Positions 22,901 through 35,625 of a DNA stretch of 64,000 bases are shown piece after piece. The notes under the pieces were generated by a model. That model ran no database searches. It was not told the DNA's origin and saw only the letters and a list, made by a program, of their open reading frames with translations. Origin of the DNA: Syncephalastrum monosporum B8922 (lineage: Eukaryota > Mucoromycota > Mucoromycetes > Mucorales > Syncephalastraceae); NCBI GenBank assembly GCA_000697355.1, contig JNEN01001249.1, positions 1 through 64,000 of the forward strand. The letters are read 5' to 3'. The position numbers were made by a program, and so were the translations under genes. Position 1 is the first letter of the stretch. The number at the start of each line of letters is the position of its first letter.

Positions 22901-23352
22901 CGTGCATTGTACGGGTCGGTGGAGAGGCCGGGTATCAGCGCATTGAGCGGCTTGTTGTTGATGAAGATGGACTCGTCCTTATCCATCAATGCCCGCTTGC
23001 CCTCTGGAAGCAGTATCGCATGGAATACGGAATAGGGTTGTTTGAATTAAGATATGGCATGCACACAGGAAGTACGAGTGAATGGGTTACCAGGAGGGTC
23101 GACCGCCAGCGTATCGTGTTTCTGGATCGTCTTGAGTTTGGCGTCCCAGACCTCGTCGTCGTAGACAAGCACTTTGAAGCGTCTGGAGGCGAGTGCGACG
23201 TTGACGAGGCTGGGCACGGGCAGGTGTTGGAAGATGGCAATCAGCACGTTCGGTGGCAGCGGCCTCCTCGTGTTTATTTTAGTGGGCTCCAGAGGAGGTG
23301 GAGCGGGGCTCCCCGGGGTAGAAGCCGCCAAGGGCTCATCTAGCAAGCTCAT
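19938..23352 (-). CDS. RCY1: recyclin-1, F-box and Sec10-like endocytic recycling protein
   Basis: Thirteen exons: 23091-23352, 22696-23003, 22512-22610, 22322-22434, 22102-22249, 21780-22037, 21648-21721, 21150-21584, 20973-21082, 20776-20924, 20395-20717, 20274-20336 and 19938-20196. They total 2601 bases and give 866 residues, close to the family's usual size. The N-terminal F-box is at about residues 35-75 (LPPNVLIAIFQHLPVPSLVN). The rest is a long helical Sec10-like domain (FKQLYTYLLPYYVDLRTKHR, YEQIFMTLLKALGPQHIQPA). The C-terminus is CCLM, a CaaX box for farnesylation, as in yeast Rcy1. Rcy1 binds Skp1 and acts in recycling of plasma-membrane proteins from endosomes. The intron between 20925 and 20972 keeps the frame only if it starts with GC. 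The divergent cyclin gene starts 291 bases away. Confidence 0.93.
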
Positions 23353-23643
23353 GTGGGGATTGGGGAAAAAAAAAAAAAAAAAAGAAGACAAAAAAATCTA
23401 TATGTATGTCGTCTACCGCCGGCCGCTTCTGTCTGGACAGACCACTCCGCTTTTTTTCAGTTTTTCTGTGTCGCACGGCAATATACGTTGATGATGCTCG
23501 TCGGACCTATCTTTTTTTGCTTTTCACTTTTTCAATTCTATCCTTCGATCTCGCTTTCCCTTTCGTTTATTCTATTTTTTTTTTTTTTGCACAATATACA
23601 AAGTCGTCTTTTCTTCTTATATATTACTCTCCTATAACATAAC
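23353..23643. promoter_or_regulatory. shared divergent promoter of RCY1 and the cyclin gene
   Basis: A 291-base spacer between two divergent start codons. It contains an A run at about 23366-23383 and a pyrimidine-rich block with T runs at 23575-23590, close to the cyclin ATG. No TATA box is obvious on the RCY1 side. Confidence 0.5.
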
Positions 23644-24731
23644 ATGGCTCAAACAATGTCGCTACCCCATTTCAGCCTGGCTGACCATCCTCCAGCAGAC
23701 ACCATCAAAATGATTACCGGGCTGCTGGAGCGCATTACAAAGACCAACGACCGCCTGCATGCGTCCATGACGAATGAACGGCGGTCGGCATATACGTGCT
23801 TCCACGCTCGATCGATACCCAGCATCGACATCCAGGCCTATCTGACTCGCATACTCAAGTACTGCCCTTGCTCGAACGAGTGTTTTCTGAGCCTGCTCGT
23901 CTATTTTGATCGCATGTCCCGCAATTCCTCAGGATTACGTATTGATTCCTTCAACATTCACCGGCTCGTCATCTCTGGCATCATGGTCGCCTCCAAGTTC
24001 TTTTCCGATGTCTTCTTCACCAACACCCGCTATGCAAAGGTATATGCTCGTTTTATACATATTTTTATTTTTTTATTTTTTCTTTCTTTGTCTCTCCTTA
24101 TCTTTTGGGACCTTTTTGCTACGAATGGAATTGGACTGAACTGGGATGCATGTGACAGGTCGGAGGTCTGCCCGTCGCCGAATTGAATGCGCTCGAGCTC
24201 GAGTTCCTTGTCTTGAACGAATACAACCTCAACGTGCCCGTCGAGGAGCTGCAGCAGTACGGCGACCAGCTCCTGCTGCACTGGGTCCGTGAGGAAGAGC
24301 GCCGCAAAGACGTGCTGTGGCAAAGAAAATTCTCGGGCGAACAGCTTGCGCGGAGCTTGTCCTCTGGAAGCAATTCCAGCAGTTGCAGCAGCGACAATGG
24401 AAATGGAAATGGAAATCCCGACGATCGCCGCCACCAGAAGCAGAAACACAATTACCATCACCGCCATTCATCCACCACAACTCCCGCTGTCGATCCATAC
24501 CAAAAATACAACGCCGATAAATACAACACCACCTCCACCCACGGCAGCAGCCATAGCACGAATAGCAAGCATCACATCACCCATCATCCGCATCTCATCC
24601 GCTCCTCCTCCACCTCCTCCACCTCCTCGTCCCACCGCCTCTCCCAAAAACACGAAGCATACCCATCCCACTACGCCATCGATCACCACCACCGTCTTCC
24701 TACTCCTCCCTACAGCGTCATACACCATTAA
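23644..24731 (+). CDS. PHO80-like (PCL family) cyclin
   Basis: Two exons, 23644-24039 and 24159-24731, total 969 bases and 322 residues. The cyclin fold spans roughly residues 15-175: DTIKMITGLLERITKTNDR, SIPSIDIQAYLTRILKYCP, SLLVYFDRMSR, FNIHRLVISGIMVASKFFSD and the ELNALELEFLVLNEYNLNVP stretch typical of Pho80/Pcl cyclins. Such cyclins partner Pho85-type kinases in phosphate sensing, glycogen control and polarity; which one applies here cannot be told. The intron sits exactly between NTRYAK and VGGLPVAELN, in the middle of the fold. The C-terminal 120 residues are low complexity, rich in His, Ser, Thr and Asn, and probably disordered. The gene diverges from RCY1. Confidence 0.92.
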
Positions 24732-27700
24732 ATACAACCTCCGCAGCCCCTCCTGTAATACACTTGTTTCCCTCGCTATCTCGCTCTCGTCTGTTTGTCC
24801 TGATCTTGTTTCTTTTTTTTTTTTTTTTCCTCTTGATTAGCAATTTCCGTTTTCTTTTTCTCACCCTAAACACACCGACCCAACCCAACCCAACCCAAGC
24901 CCATACCTATCCCTGCATGTCCTTCTTCTCTTTTTCTTTTGCCTCGATGCATGCGACCTATCCCATCATAAATATATATATAAATCCGTTTCACATCTGC
25001 TTATTCTCTCTTTCTTTCCCGGTGGTGCCTGCTGTGACCAATTGCTGCGGAACGAGCGTGCATAGACATACATACATCCTTGCATAGATTCAGAGTTTTG
25101 TGCTACGCGCTTGCAGCGAACCATTTGTTTTCTTGCCTTGTTTTCCACAGTACCGCCTCCCAGTAACAACACATCGGGCCACACTGCATGCAACAGCATG
25201 TAGTTTGTCTGAAACAACCGTTATGTAACGTAAAGGCGTGAGTGTGTCAGGGCAGTTTGGTCACTACCGGACTGTCTTCTTGTGTCTCTCAACGATCCAC
25301 CCGGGACTTTCCGCACCAACAGAGCAGCACCACGCAGATCGAAAGCTCGAGACAAGGTGCATATGCGTATTACTTCAAAGAGAGTCTGGAACGGCTGCTA
25401 AGCAAGGATAAGAAAGGAAAGGCTTACCACTGATCCCTAGTTTGTGTTTAAGCAGAAAATGGAAAGTGCCAAGTGTAGAGCATTTGTCATGGATACCTTT
25501 TTTGTCATTCGCATGGAGGTTTTTGCCGACAACTACTCACGCGTGCACGGGCCAGTTCCCCACTTGTATGAGAGCTCCACCGTGAGCTATGTGGTAGAAT
25601 CCCCATTGAGACATACACATATACTGTACATATACACATGGATCACTCCAGCTATCGAAAAAAAAAAAAATTGAAATCATGCATATCCATCCGGTCTTCT
25701 CTGTTGGCTTCGTCTAATTTCTAATAGAAGAGGGTCGACATCATATGACAGTCTACTCCATCCTCCTCGGTCCGTTTACCAACAGTGAACGTGATCGGCA
25801 GAGACGCATGGGTGAGAGACTCATTGCTTTCTATGGTAATTTATACGTAAATAGTTTATTCTTCACCGTCGACTACATCATTATGATTCTGTATCAACAC
25901 TCAAACACATTCATAAGAGAAAATGTGACCCAAACAGGCTCTTCGTCTACACGTAAATGCGTACGTGCTGTACACAGTATATGCCCTGCGTGTGTATTCT
26001 TCGGTTTCTCCTGTAGTATCCACAGTATGGTTAGAAAAGTACGATGATCAGACTATACCATCGCTGCTCAAACGGCTTGTCTCCTGTCTTTCTATTTTTT
26101 CTTTGTTTACTTATAGAAGTCAGTGGTAGCTATTGTTGTATACATGTTTCGCGGAAAGCAATGCGAAAAGTGTTGCAATTGTAACGACCTTCTTTTACGC
26201 CCAAGTAAGGCCTTCTTTAGGATCTCGCGTAATGTATTTTTTACTTGCTTCGTTTTCTGCAACCCATACGATTTATCACAAGCCTTACCTGAAGCCTCAT
26301 CATCATTTCATTATGCCTCTTTGTTTGAAAACGCTTCACAAGATCGCGGTACTTTATACCATTCTTCTCTTCATCATCATGAAAAAAAAACACACACTAC
26401 ATAGCGAGCAGTTAAATTATCTATGTATGTGGCGGCTATAGTGCGAATGACATACACCACGGGGACAATTAGGTACACTTTTGTACTCACCTGCGTGTGT
26501 ATGCCAACGGCAAGTAACACGTGTGAATAATCAAACGAAGCAAAGTCCACTCCGCGGATAGGGTGGCTACAAGAAACTCCATTCTATTCCCTTTCAAGAA
26601 GACTTTTTCTTTCTTGTGAGGCACAGATCACCTTCGAAGATTTTTTTTTTTTTTCATGGTGAGGTTGCACACGCGAATTAATTTTTTTTTTTTTTGCCTG
26701 GATAATGCACACATATATGAGTATGGCACAGACCATAATATGAAGCCACGTTGTTGACGTTGATGTCCGCCCTTTATTGGACGGAGACAAGAATATAGTG
26801 CTTGCTTTTTGTTTCTCTTTCTAATTGCAAAGCACTTGGAGAGAAAGAGGGAGCGTTTGCTCTTGTGATCAGCCCGCTCCGAGTCGTACATGTTTCCACA
26901 GCACGCTTTTTTGTGTTGCCAGGCTGCCACAGATCTGTGACAGCCCGAAATCGGGGCACGCAAGGCACTTTTTGGTGTCTGGGTCCACGCTGTTCATGGA
27001 TGTAGCTGATGCAGAAAACTGGTTTTCTTTCTTTCTCCTCTAGCCTTTGCAAAGGGGCTCTTTAGCAAAGCATTATCGGCCCTTCCTATGAGGCCACCTA
27101 TGTCTTTTCATACATTCAGGTATACACACACACATATGGACGTAAAATTCCTACAGACACACGCGTAAAGCCGTTTTCCCGCTCATTTGCCGACCCCAAA
27201 AGGAAGATGATTTCATCCCTGAAAAGAAAAAAATAGAAAGAAGGTTCGTCATTCGCTTGAATATGTCCTTGTGGATGAAAACAGCTGGCTTATACTCCAT
27301 CCAAGGGATGACAAATGAGGACATGGAAGGATATATATCCTCAATAGAGGATGCGTAGCACCAACTTTATCAGCACACGTATTCTCGTCGAAACAGGTGG
27401 GATATACCCAAATATAATTATTAAAGAAGCTCACATCTTGTCCAGCCACACGAACAACTATAAAGGAATCCATGCTTCAAATAGATTGCGTCGGAATGGA
27501 ACACAGCTGTAAAAATGAGAAACGTGTGTGTCAATCTGTCCTAGAAAAGAAACATCGCAAGCAACGCCATAGGATGGCCATATAGAAAAATAGAAACTTC
27601 TCTATCTCTCATCTTCTCATATTACATATTTCCTGGATATGTGCCAAATGAATGTGCTTATTGGTCCGCGCTGGCTGGACCCTCCTGCTGATACGTTTGA

Positions 27701-28650
27701 TGTTGTACGCGGGGATGGCATCATTAAAGGGATGATAACCATCGATGCAGCCATTTTGGTCAAAGGACCGACGCACCGCTGTGTATGTTTTAAGTGTCTG
27801 TGGCACAGCTTGACAATGAAAAGCAGGATGATGGAAGGAAAGAAATAAAATAGAGTCAAGAATGTGTCAACATGTGGATAAAGAGGGTGGGTATGGGCAT
27901 GAAAGGATATATATAATGAGCTCAAATGAAAATATAAAGTAAACACTTGAAAGGAGTCACTCCCTCTTCGTCCCATGTTAGACACTCGTCAACGTTGATG
28001 TTGAGTGAAAAATAAAAAATAGACTAGAAACGCGCGTGTAACACGTGCTATAAGCCAAAGGGCCTAGACGCTCAGAGCCCTGGCAGCTGGGTGAGTGGAG
28101 CTTTACTGCGTTTGGGAGGTAAGAGAAAACCCGGATCTGACGGATTCATTTGCGCACTTGTCGAAAGAGAGAGAGAGCTGGCATGCTTCGCCATAATGTA
28201 TTTTTATCACTCTTCCAAAATGTAGTTCAAGGGGAGAAATAAAATAGCAGGTGTCGATCAGCCCGAATTGCTCCCTTTTGGGAGCGTAATGATACTTTAA
28301 GGCAAGCAGGCTTTGCCAGCACACACACACAAAAACACCTTGGCGGGCCTATGTAACGCGTTTTATTATTTCCCTTGGAGTCACACAACATTTCATTTGA
28401 TGTACCGTTCCGTATCTTCTCCATTGCTTCCGCTTCATGTTCAAGCCATTCTCTTTTACTTTCTTATGACAATCGTACGCTGTCCGAACAAAAGGAGATC
28501 GTCGGTTCTCGCTGGTGCTACTCCAAAAGCGACCTTTTATGGGCAATATCGTCGGCAATGGAAGTAAAAGAGAGAGGGGGATAAAACTTGTGTACGCGAT
28601 GCAATATACCTTGTGCACCCATCATTGACTCCCCGCTTTTCCACTCTCAG
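24732..28650. other. 4-kb gene-poor region
   Basis: No supported gene on either strand. Open frames are short (under about 120 codons), mutually overlapping and without motifs. DNA is AT-rich with T runs (near 24811, 26640, 26680) and several tropinone-free spacer stretches typical of intergenic DNA. The pieces at 25242-25433, 26133-26441 and 27617-27985 were examined and not accepted as genes. Confidence 0.45.
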
Positions 28651-28654
28651 CCAA

Positions 28655-28662
28655 TATATAAG
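28655..28662 (+). promoter_or_regulatory. CCAAT and TATA elements of the DPBB gene
   Basis: CCAAT directly joined to TATATAAG, about 140 bases before the ATG at 28798. This is a good core promoter for the secreted-protein gene. Confidence 0.5.
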
Positions 28663-28797
28663 AAAGTATCAGCTACCGTTGACGATGACCCACCCACTTT
28701 CAACTGCCAACTTTATAACTTTCCTCTCTTTTTCTTCCCAAACGCTGGTCGTTCCCCCTTCCTATCATTCGTGCCACGATTCGAATTATCTAAAGCA

Positions 28798-29314
28798 ATG
28801 TACTCTCGCCTGATTCTTTCCTCGCTCTTTTTCGTGCTCGCCCTCCTGTCTGTGACAGCGACCGCCGCACCCCTCATGAAGCGCTCCACCAAGTACAAGG
28901 GCCAGGCCACCTGGTTCGTCCCCGAGACGGTACGTTTCCCATTCAATAAAGGCCTTACAATGGCATTGACGCATGATCATTTTCTCAGGAGGGTGGTGTC
29001 TATGGTGCTTGCGGTCCCAAGGAGAACTCCAACTCGATGATTGTTGCCCTCAACGGTAAGCAATACGGCAACATGAACGCCAAGAGCAAGTGGTGCAACA
29101 AGAAGATCCGTGTCACTGGCCCTGCCGGCTCTGTGACCGTCAAGATCAACGATGCCTGCCCGGGTTGCAAGAAGAACAGCTTGGTACGTTGGTCATAGCC
29201 ATCATACAACACCATGACTTATCATTTCTTTAGGACTTGACCCCCAAGGTCTTCAAGAAGGTTGTGGGTGACCTTGACATTGGTGTTTCCAAGATCACCT
29301 GGCACGCAGTTTAA
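28798..29314 (+). CDS. small secreted double-psi beta-barrel protein (RlpA/expansin-like)
   Basis: Three exons, 28798-28929, 28989-29183 and 29234-29314, total 408 bases and 135 residues. The first 24 residues are a signal peptide (MYSRLILSSLFFVLALLSVT then ATAAPL), followed by a possible dibasic processing site (MKRS). The remaining 105 residues form one double-psi beta-barrel: GQATWFVPE, GVYGACGPKENSNSMIVALN, KWCNKKIRVTGPAGSVTVK and the conserved INDACPGCKKNSLDLTPKVF with its DxCPGC core. Fungal proteins of this kind are secreted and are often abundant at growth or stress stages; binding to cell-wall glycans is proposed for the family. There is no second carbohydrate-binding domain, so it is not a full expansin. 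Confidence 0.92.
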
Positions 29315-30343
29315 ACAGCTTTCATGCCACCGCAACAATGTACTTCTAGTTCAGCTCTTCCTTGTATACAGATTTTTTCTTGTTCTCTCACGCTCTCATA
29401 CACGCACTCATGCGAATCTCTCTCTCTCTATCTCCCCACAACACACACGCTGTTGCCACCTCCTCTACCTCACATGCATTTTTCCTTCTCGACATTTTGA
29501 TATCTCTTTCCTTTTGCTGCCAAGCCGCATGAGAAAAAACGATTCCTCACTGCCTGGCTCACGTATTCCATTTGCTCAATACGTATGAGCGGCTGAGCTT
29601 CTTTAGGTTAGCTATTTCAATATTGAATTTTCTAAAAAGAAGTCGGCGGTCAACTTCCAATAAATTGGTTACCATCGACAAGCCCGTAGCAGAAGCGTCC
29701 TCGGTCTCACCCGTTGTGCCTTACCTATAACGCCATTCACGCATAGCACATGTTTTTCCTCGCTGGCTCTCGACTTTGCTTGTGATTATCATGGATGGTA
29801 GCACATGCACACACACACACACATTTTGAATCAAAGAGAGACCTTGCGTTCTAGGCTCAGAAGACATGGAAATAGACTCGCTGACCGATTGCTGCCAAAC
29901 CCCGGACGTATTGAAATAAGAAAGGGGTTGTCAAGGTGTAGAAAGCGAGACTCGACACCACATTTCATAAGGCCTTTCTTGCAAAAAGAAAGTGGGGAAT
30001 GTTAGCCAAGGCGTAAGAGTATTGAGGAGCAAAAAGAAGTATCTGTACCCAGAATCATTTGTAGAAAGGGTTCCTATTGGTGCCATACTTGCTTAGCCAT
30101 ACCAATGTGCACTTCCGCTCACCGTCTGGTTCTCTCTCTCGCACTCTTTCTCTCTCTGTTCAGTGGCTATTTTCGGTAACTGATCCCTGACCCCCTATTT
30201 CATCCGCTCCTGTCCCGCGCACTGTTGCAATGGGATTTTTTTTTTTTGGGTGAATTTGCTGTGTTTTATACTATAACCTGAAGCCTGTGATATCTACAAA
30301 AGTCTAAACGACACGCGAAACATTCTAAACAAATGATGAAAAA
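29315..30343. other. intergenic DNA, no gene seen
   Basis: Convergent 3' flanks of the DPBB gene and OXA1. Contains TC-rich and (CA)n stretches (about 29810-29823) and a T run near 30238-30248. The 66-codon frame at 29805 begins inside the CA repeat and is not credible. Confidence 0.5.
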
Positions 30344-31654
30344 TTAAAATCGTCTCTTTGCTGCTCTTCGGGCCGCGGCAGTGGCCTGCTGGCGCTCTCG
30401 CAGGGCACGGTCTTTCTGGAGCTTGTCATAATGGACCTGCTGCTCACGGAAGTTCTCCATGAAGCCCTTGGTGTTGGCCTGGAGCTCGGCCGGACGCTTG
30501 ACGAGAGGAGGGATGTTGAGGGCCTTGCGAATGGTGGGGTTCTTGAGGGCCAGGATCTGGCCAATCGAGAATGTGTTGGAAGTGAGCCAGTACACAAAGA
30601 CGCCCTATGATCGCGTGTTAGCTCGCTCGTCCATTGTTGCCCATCTCCATCTTTCTCTTTCTCTTTGTCTTTCTCTTTTTACTTACACTGGGCATCCATG
30701 CAGTGAAGGGAACCATGGCAATGGTCAGACCACGGAAGACGTTCTTCATGGTCTTGCTCTGGGGGTTGGCGGCACCGACCTCGGAACCGGCCTCGAGGAT
30801 GGCCATGACACCCGCCGCACTGACCACGGGCAGAACGTAGTAGGGATCTTTGGCGCTCAAGTCAGTGAACCAGCCCAGACCACCCGTCAGCAAGCCAGGC
30901 ACGGGCAGCTCAGCCATGGCACGAAGGGCCATGAAGAACGAGATCATGACCGGCATCTGTATCAGCGGCAGACCGAGCGACTTCATCGGGTGGCACCCGT
31001 TCTCGGTAAACAGCTTTTGGATCTCGGCCGAATACTTGCCCACCGCCACCGCATCACCGGTCTGCTGAGCCGCCTTCAGGTTGCCCATAATGCGCGTCAC
31101 CTCGGGGTTGATGTTCATGAGCTTGGCATTGTTGCGCTGAATCTTGATCATGAGGGGCAGCAAAAGAGTGCGCACCGCAATCGTCGCCACCGCGATGGAG
31201 CCCCACCAAGGCAGACCTGTGTAGACATGGACTGCTTCCAGACCGGCCTCGAGCGCACCGACGGGCGTCATGTTGCAGAGGCCCATGGCCTTGAAGTCGC
31301 CAATTTGCGCAGCGCGCTCGGCCAGCACGTCGCTGTTGGCCACGACCTGCTGCGTCGCCTGCTCCACCACGTCTTCCGTCTTGGCCGTCTCCGTCGTCAT
31401 GTGGCGTCGGAAACCGTTGCCATGCAGGGCCAGTACAGGCACTCGGCTGCTCGTCTATTGTAGTAATACAGATATATGTATACATATATATGTTCCTGGT
31501 CAGAAAAAACCAGGTCCATGTCCGTCCTGGTGTGGGCTTACCAAACGCAGCGAAGCTGGGCGCACGCTATTCAGAGAGATAAATGTGAGCCATGTCATTG
31601 CTAGACAGGTCGATTTCGATTCTACCTTTTCAACCTGAGGCCTGCTCGAAGCAT
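30344..31654 (-). CDS. OXA1: mitochondrial inner-membrane insertase OXA1 (YidC family)
   Basis: Four exons, 31626-31654, 31542-31566, 30687-31454 and 30344-30604, total 1083 bases and 360 residues. The first two tiny exons encode an Arg-rich presequence (MLRAGLRLKSVRPASLRLTS) that only appears when the splices are made. The YidC/Oxa1 core follows, with five membrane segments: GLPWWGSIAVATIAVRTLLL, the IKIQRNNAKLMNINPEVTRI loop, LPLIQMPVMISFFMALRAMA, YYVLPVVSAAGVMAILEAG, and FRGLTIAMVPFTAWMP continuing into GVFVYWLTSNTFSIGQILAL. The matrix tail is basic (TAAARRAAKRRF), as needed for ribosome binding in Oxa1. The protein inserts mitochondrially encoded subunits into the inner membrane and so works downstream of ribosomes that contain the uL2m encoded earlier in this window. 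Confidence 0.95.
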
Positions 31655-31932
31655 AATGGAGTTCAGTTGTCAAGTGAGGAACACTGGAATTCCGAGCCCT
31701 TTTTTCCTCTCAGCCAGATTCCCAGCACAATGCCAGGGACTCATAAGCCACAAGTAAGCCACGTCCTAGGACACACACTTTGACAGCTGTCAAGGTCTCC
31801 TTATTCTTTTGCCCCACTTCTGCCACGTGTAATGTGTTTGTAGAGTTACATTATGTGACCGAATCATGTGTCCGTTTTTAATAAATAATATGCATCATAT
31901 CTTTAAACTACTCATTGATTATTGCGCATTGA

Positions 31933-34900
31933 TTACTTGCGCTTGCTGTACTCGGGCGAGTCCACCAGTCCTACCTGAGGCTTGCCGGACTCAAGGACGA
32001 GGTAAGGAGCCAAGGAAAGCGCGCCGATTTGCGAGCTCTCGTCGAGAGGAATCACAGCAATAGCGAGCGTGTTTTCACCGTTCTTCACATTGACAATGCC
32101 CTCAGGGAGGTAGTACGTCTTCTGGGGACCCAGGTCGTTGGCTAAAATGATTCAGAAATGGTGCATATAAGTCAGTCATGTTGCATTATAAAGTGTAGAA
32201 TAAATTCCATACCATAGCGGCCCAGCTGCCAGCCATTGACAAACACAAGCGCGCGGTAGCGCTGCTCGCTGTCATCCTCAAAGGTGAGACCCAGTGGGGC
32301 ATCGTAGCCCTTGGGCACGTTTGCCTTGAATGTGGTGCGGAACCAGGACACGCCAGTGCGGTTCTTCGTATCCGGGATCGTCGCGCTCTCCCAGTCACCA
32401 TCATCAAAGCCAGGCAGATGCCAGCCCTCACGCTCGCCATACAAACCGCCCTCGTTGTAAGCACCACGGACGGGATCAGCAAGATCCTCACCGCCCAAGT
32501 TACCTATTCGAAAAATGAACAAGACGATCCCACATTAGAGAATATTCTAGGCATACCTTGGACTTTCCAGGAGATGGTCGTGTTGCTGCTGCCCATGGCT
32601 TCGACCTTGGTGAAACCGCGGGGCGACTTGAACCTGTCATCTTTGGGACCATCCTCTTCGTGACCGGTCGTCCACAGCAGCAGCGACAGCACGTTATCGC
32701 CGTCAGTCAGGTTCAGGTTCTCGAAAACATGGCTGCCCACGTCGTAGCCGCCGAGGTACTTGCCGTTGAGCCAGGCCACCCAGGCAGAGCCATCGCCCGA
32801 GTACGCCGTCACATTCAGGCCAGTGATATCTGAACTACCCTTGAACGTGCCGCGGAACCAGAGGTTGCCCGTGTGGAATCCTAACATAGGCATGCGTTTA
32901 GAGGTGAACGAAACCCATCTTCCTTGCTATGTTACCATAATCATCGGCATACAAGACAGGCTTGGTCTCGGGCGCGACCGTGGCGTTGGTATCCTGGTGG
33001 TCCGCATCCACCCAGGTCGAGTCGTCAAAGTCGGGCGCCGTCTCGGGCGAGGCCGCCTTGTACTTCCAGGTCGCATTGCTGAGGTCGCTGATCTCAACGT
33101 TGGGCTTGTCAAAGGTGAGCGTGCCCTTCCAGAGGTTGTCCGATTGCTTTTGGAGCTCCACCTTCTTGCCATTCCACTGGAAGGAGTCCACGTTGTCAGG
33201 CGCAACGACCAGAATGTCGGTTGTCGCATCAATGTCACCGGTGAAGGACAGGGTGGAGCCCGACACCTTGGCGTCGCGGACGAGGTAGGGGCCCTGGATG
33301 AGCACACGCGCATCCGTCGAGACCTCGGGCGCCCACCAGCGCGTCGCGCTGTCATAGCCTGCAACGAGTAAGAGCAAGTCCTTGTCACCCGCGCCCGTCA
33401 CCTGGATGGGCATCGTGCCGTTGGGGTGCTTGTAGTTGATCTGGAAGATCCCGTCCGCCGAGCTGGTGGTGATGTCGCCGGCTGTGGCCTTGGCACTGCC
33501 ATTCGTGGCCTTGAGCGCTACCTCGCCGTCTTCGTCCTCGTAAGCATAAACGAGCATGACATCGGTCTTGCCGAGCGACTGGTGCGTGAAGATCTCACTT
33601 GTCGAATACACCAGGTGCTGTGACTCAAAGTCATAGTCGGCGACGAGGATCTTGGCATCACGACCATTCAGCACCAAGGTCGACTTGCGCGGAATGGTGA
33701 ATTTACCGTCTTTGGTCTCTATGGGCACGGTAAATCTGCAACGGAGTGAGCGATACACAGATATCGAGCACAGCTACAACTTACTCGTCGCGGTCGTCCG
33801 AGTCGCTCTGGTTGTGCTGGACAATGATGAATTGGTTATCGCTGTGGACAGACTGAAGACCGTTGTAAACCAGTGCATCATTATCACCCTTGACATCAAA
33901 GGCCGTGGTGGCGGTGATATCCTTGGCCGTGTGAACGAATGTGGCTATTGAAGAGACAAAAGTCAGCATCCAGAGACTGACTCGCATAAACTAAAACTTG
34001 CCTTGAAGCTTGTGCTCGTAGGCCTTGGGCGTCATCAAACCTGGCTCCGAGATGGCAGCGCCATAATCGTACGAAGTGTAGACACCTTGAATTATTAAGT
34101 CAGCCTGGTAGAAGCGTGATAGCAACTCTACTTACTAGGCGTGGCAAGGCCACCCCAGCTCGTGCCACCATAACCCATGTACAAGCTCTGGATTCTCACG
34201 CCCTGTGCGAGATTATTCTTGTAGTACACTTTGGCATACTTTTCATTGATCATCGTGCGGCACTTGTCGTACCCAGGACCGCCCCAGGGATCGAACGCGC
34301 CGCCCTGGAACTCATAAAGCGCCTGAGGCTTACTAGGATTGACCTCCATATGGTGGTCGCGATAGGTCTTAATCGCACTGGTGCCCCATTTGTCGGGGTG
34401 GCTGCAGTCGAATCCTAGAATAAAGGGGTCATTGATATATGAATAGGTGAGAACTTTGCATGTGTATCCGACCCACCTGCAGGGTAGTTGTCCCAGCCAT
34501 AGAGGTCCACCGCTCCGGTGCCATTGATGAAGTTCTCCGAGTTGTTGTTGATCTCGTTGAATGACGTTGGCACAACAATGCCATCTTTTCTGTACTTGTC
34601 AATGATAGCCTGCATATACTCTAAGCTGACATTGGACGAGTATTCATTTTCTGTAAAAAAAATATTATCAGATTCGGTTTTAATTTTGCATGTGTGTGAC
34701 GACTCTTACCGACTTGCTGCATAATAATGGGACCGCCCTCGGTGATCTGGTTGGGGACCAAGTACTTTTTGTCAATTTCGGTCAACCACTCGGTCCAGGC
34801 AGCCTCGTATTCTGGATTGTCCTGGCGGGTCATCGACTTGGTATTCATGAGCCAGCTCGGGAAGCCACCGCAATCCTAAACAGAAAAATGGCTCATTTTA

Positions 34901-35474
34901 GGGAATTTTCCGGCCCAAATTGGAGAATTCTTTTTCATTTTCTCCTGTTATTTTTTTGCATGTAGCACACGTACCACTTCAGCGTTGATGTAAGGGCCAG
35001 GTCGCGAAATGACGTGGATACCGCTCGCCTTGGCGGCATCGAGCGCTTTCTGGACATCACGCACGCCGTCAAAGTCGTAGACGCCGCGTTTCGGCGAGTG
35101 GTAGCCCCAGTTGAAGTAAAAGGACGCGCCATTGAAGCCCAGTGCCTTGTATTTCTGCATGATATCAGTCCACAGATCAGGCGAGGGCAAGCGGTAATAC
35201 TACAGGATTATCATGGATGAGTTAAATACGTGCGTTCGGATATGTAGACTTCGATATAGGTACATACATGGAATTCACCGCTGAGGAGCGTCAGCGGTTC
35301 GTTATTAACATAGATGCTATATTCGTCCCAGGACACCTTGTCGGTTAACCCATTGTTGCTGGACGTGCCATTGGAAGAAGAGGCGTCTCTGGCATTGAAA
35401 GGCGAGGTGGGTGCAGAGCTCGCGACTACGGCCAGGATGGCGAGCGAGATACTAGTCAGAGGGCCTTTCACCAT
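31933..35474 (-). CDS. secreted GH35 beta-galactosidase
   Basis: Eleven exons: 35268-35474, 34975-35199, 34710-34875, 34477-34650, 34136-34414, 34002-34085, 33785-33944, 32936-33735, 32557-32880, 32213-32503 and 31933-32141. They total 2919 bases and give 972 residues, normal for fungal LacA-type enzymes. A signal peptide opens the protein (MVKGPLTSISLAILAVVASS). The TIM barrel has SGEFHYYRLPSPDLWTDIMQ, the acid/base glutamate in ENEY at about residue 200, and the nucleophile in YEFQGGAFDPWGG at about residue 292. Beta-sandwich domains follow to the C-terminal SPEYSKRK. The enzyme cleaves terminal beta-galactosides outside the cell. The codon for the acid/base Glu is split by intron 3. Intron 6 (33945-34001) has a GC donor in a perfect AG-GCAAGT context. 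Several NxS/T sites suggest N-glycosylation. Confidence 0.95.
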
Positions 35475-35536
35475 TATCCGTTACGTGCAGGAAAAAAGGA
35501 ACCACAAAATCACTTCCTTTCCATGACCACTTGGGG

Positions 35537-35546
35537 TTTTATAATA
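35537..35546 (-). promoter_or_regulatory. TATA-like element of the GH35 gene
   Basis: On the minus strand TATTATAAAA lies about 65 bases upstream of the GH35 start codon. Confidence 0.4.
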
Positions 35547-35625
35547 GCACCCTAAGCGCGGGAACCCCCGGCCCCTTTTTCATGCAAGCAAGAGCAACCT
35601 TCCCGCTTAAAGTTTGAGATTTGGA

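Noticed and set aside
27617..27985. 122-codon minus-strand frame with hydrophobic stretch
   Set aside because: Three different frames are open over the same DNA and none has a family match; a TATA-like element nearby is not sufficient.
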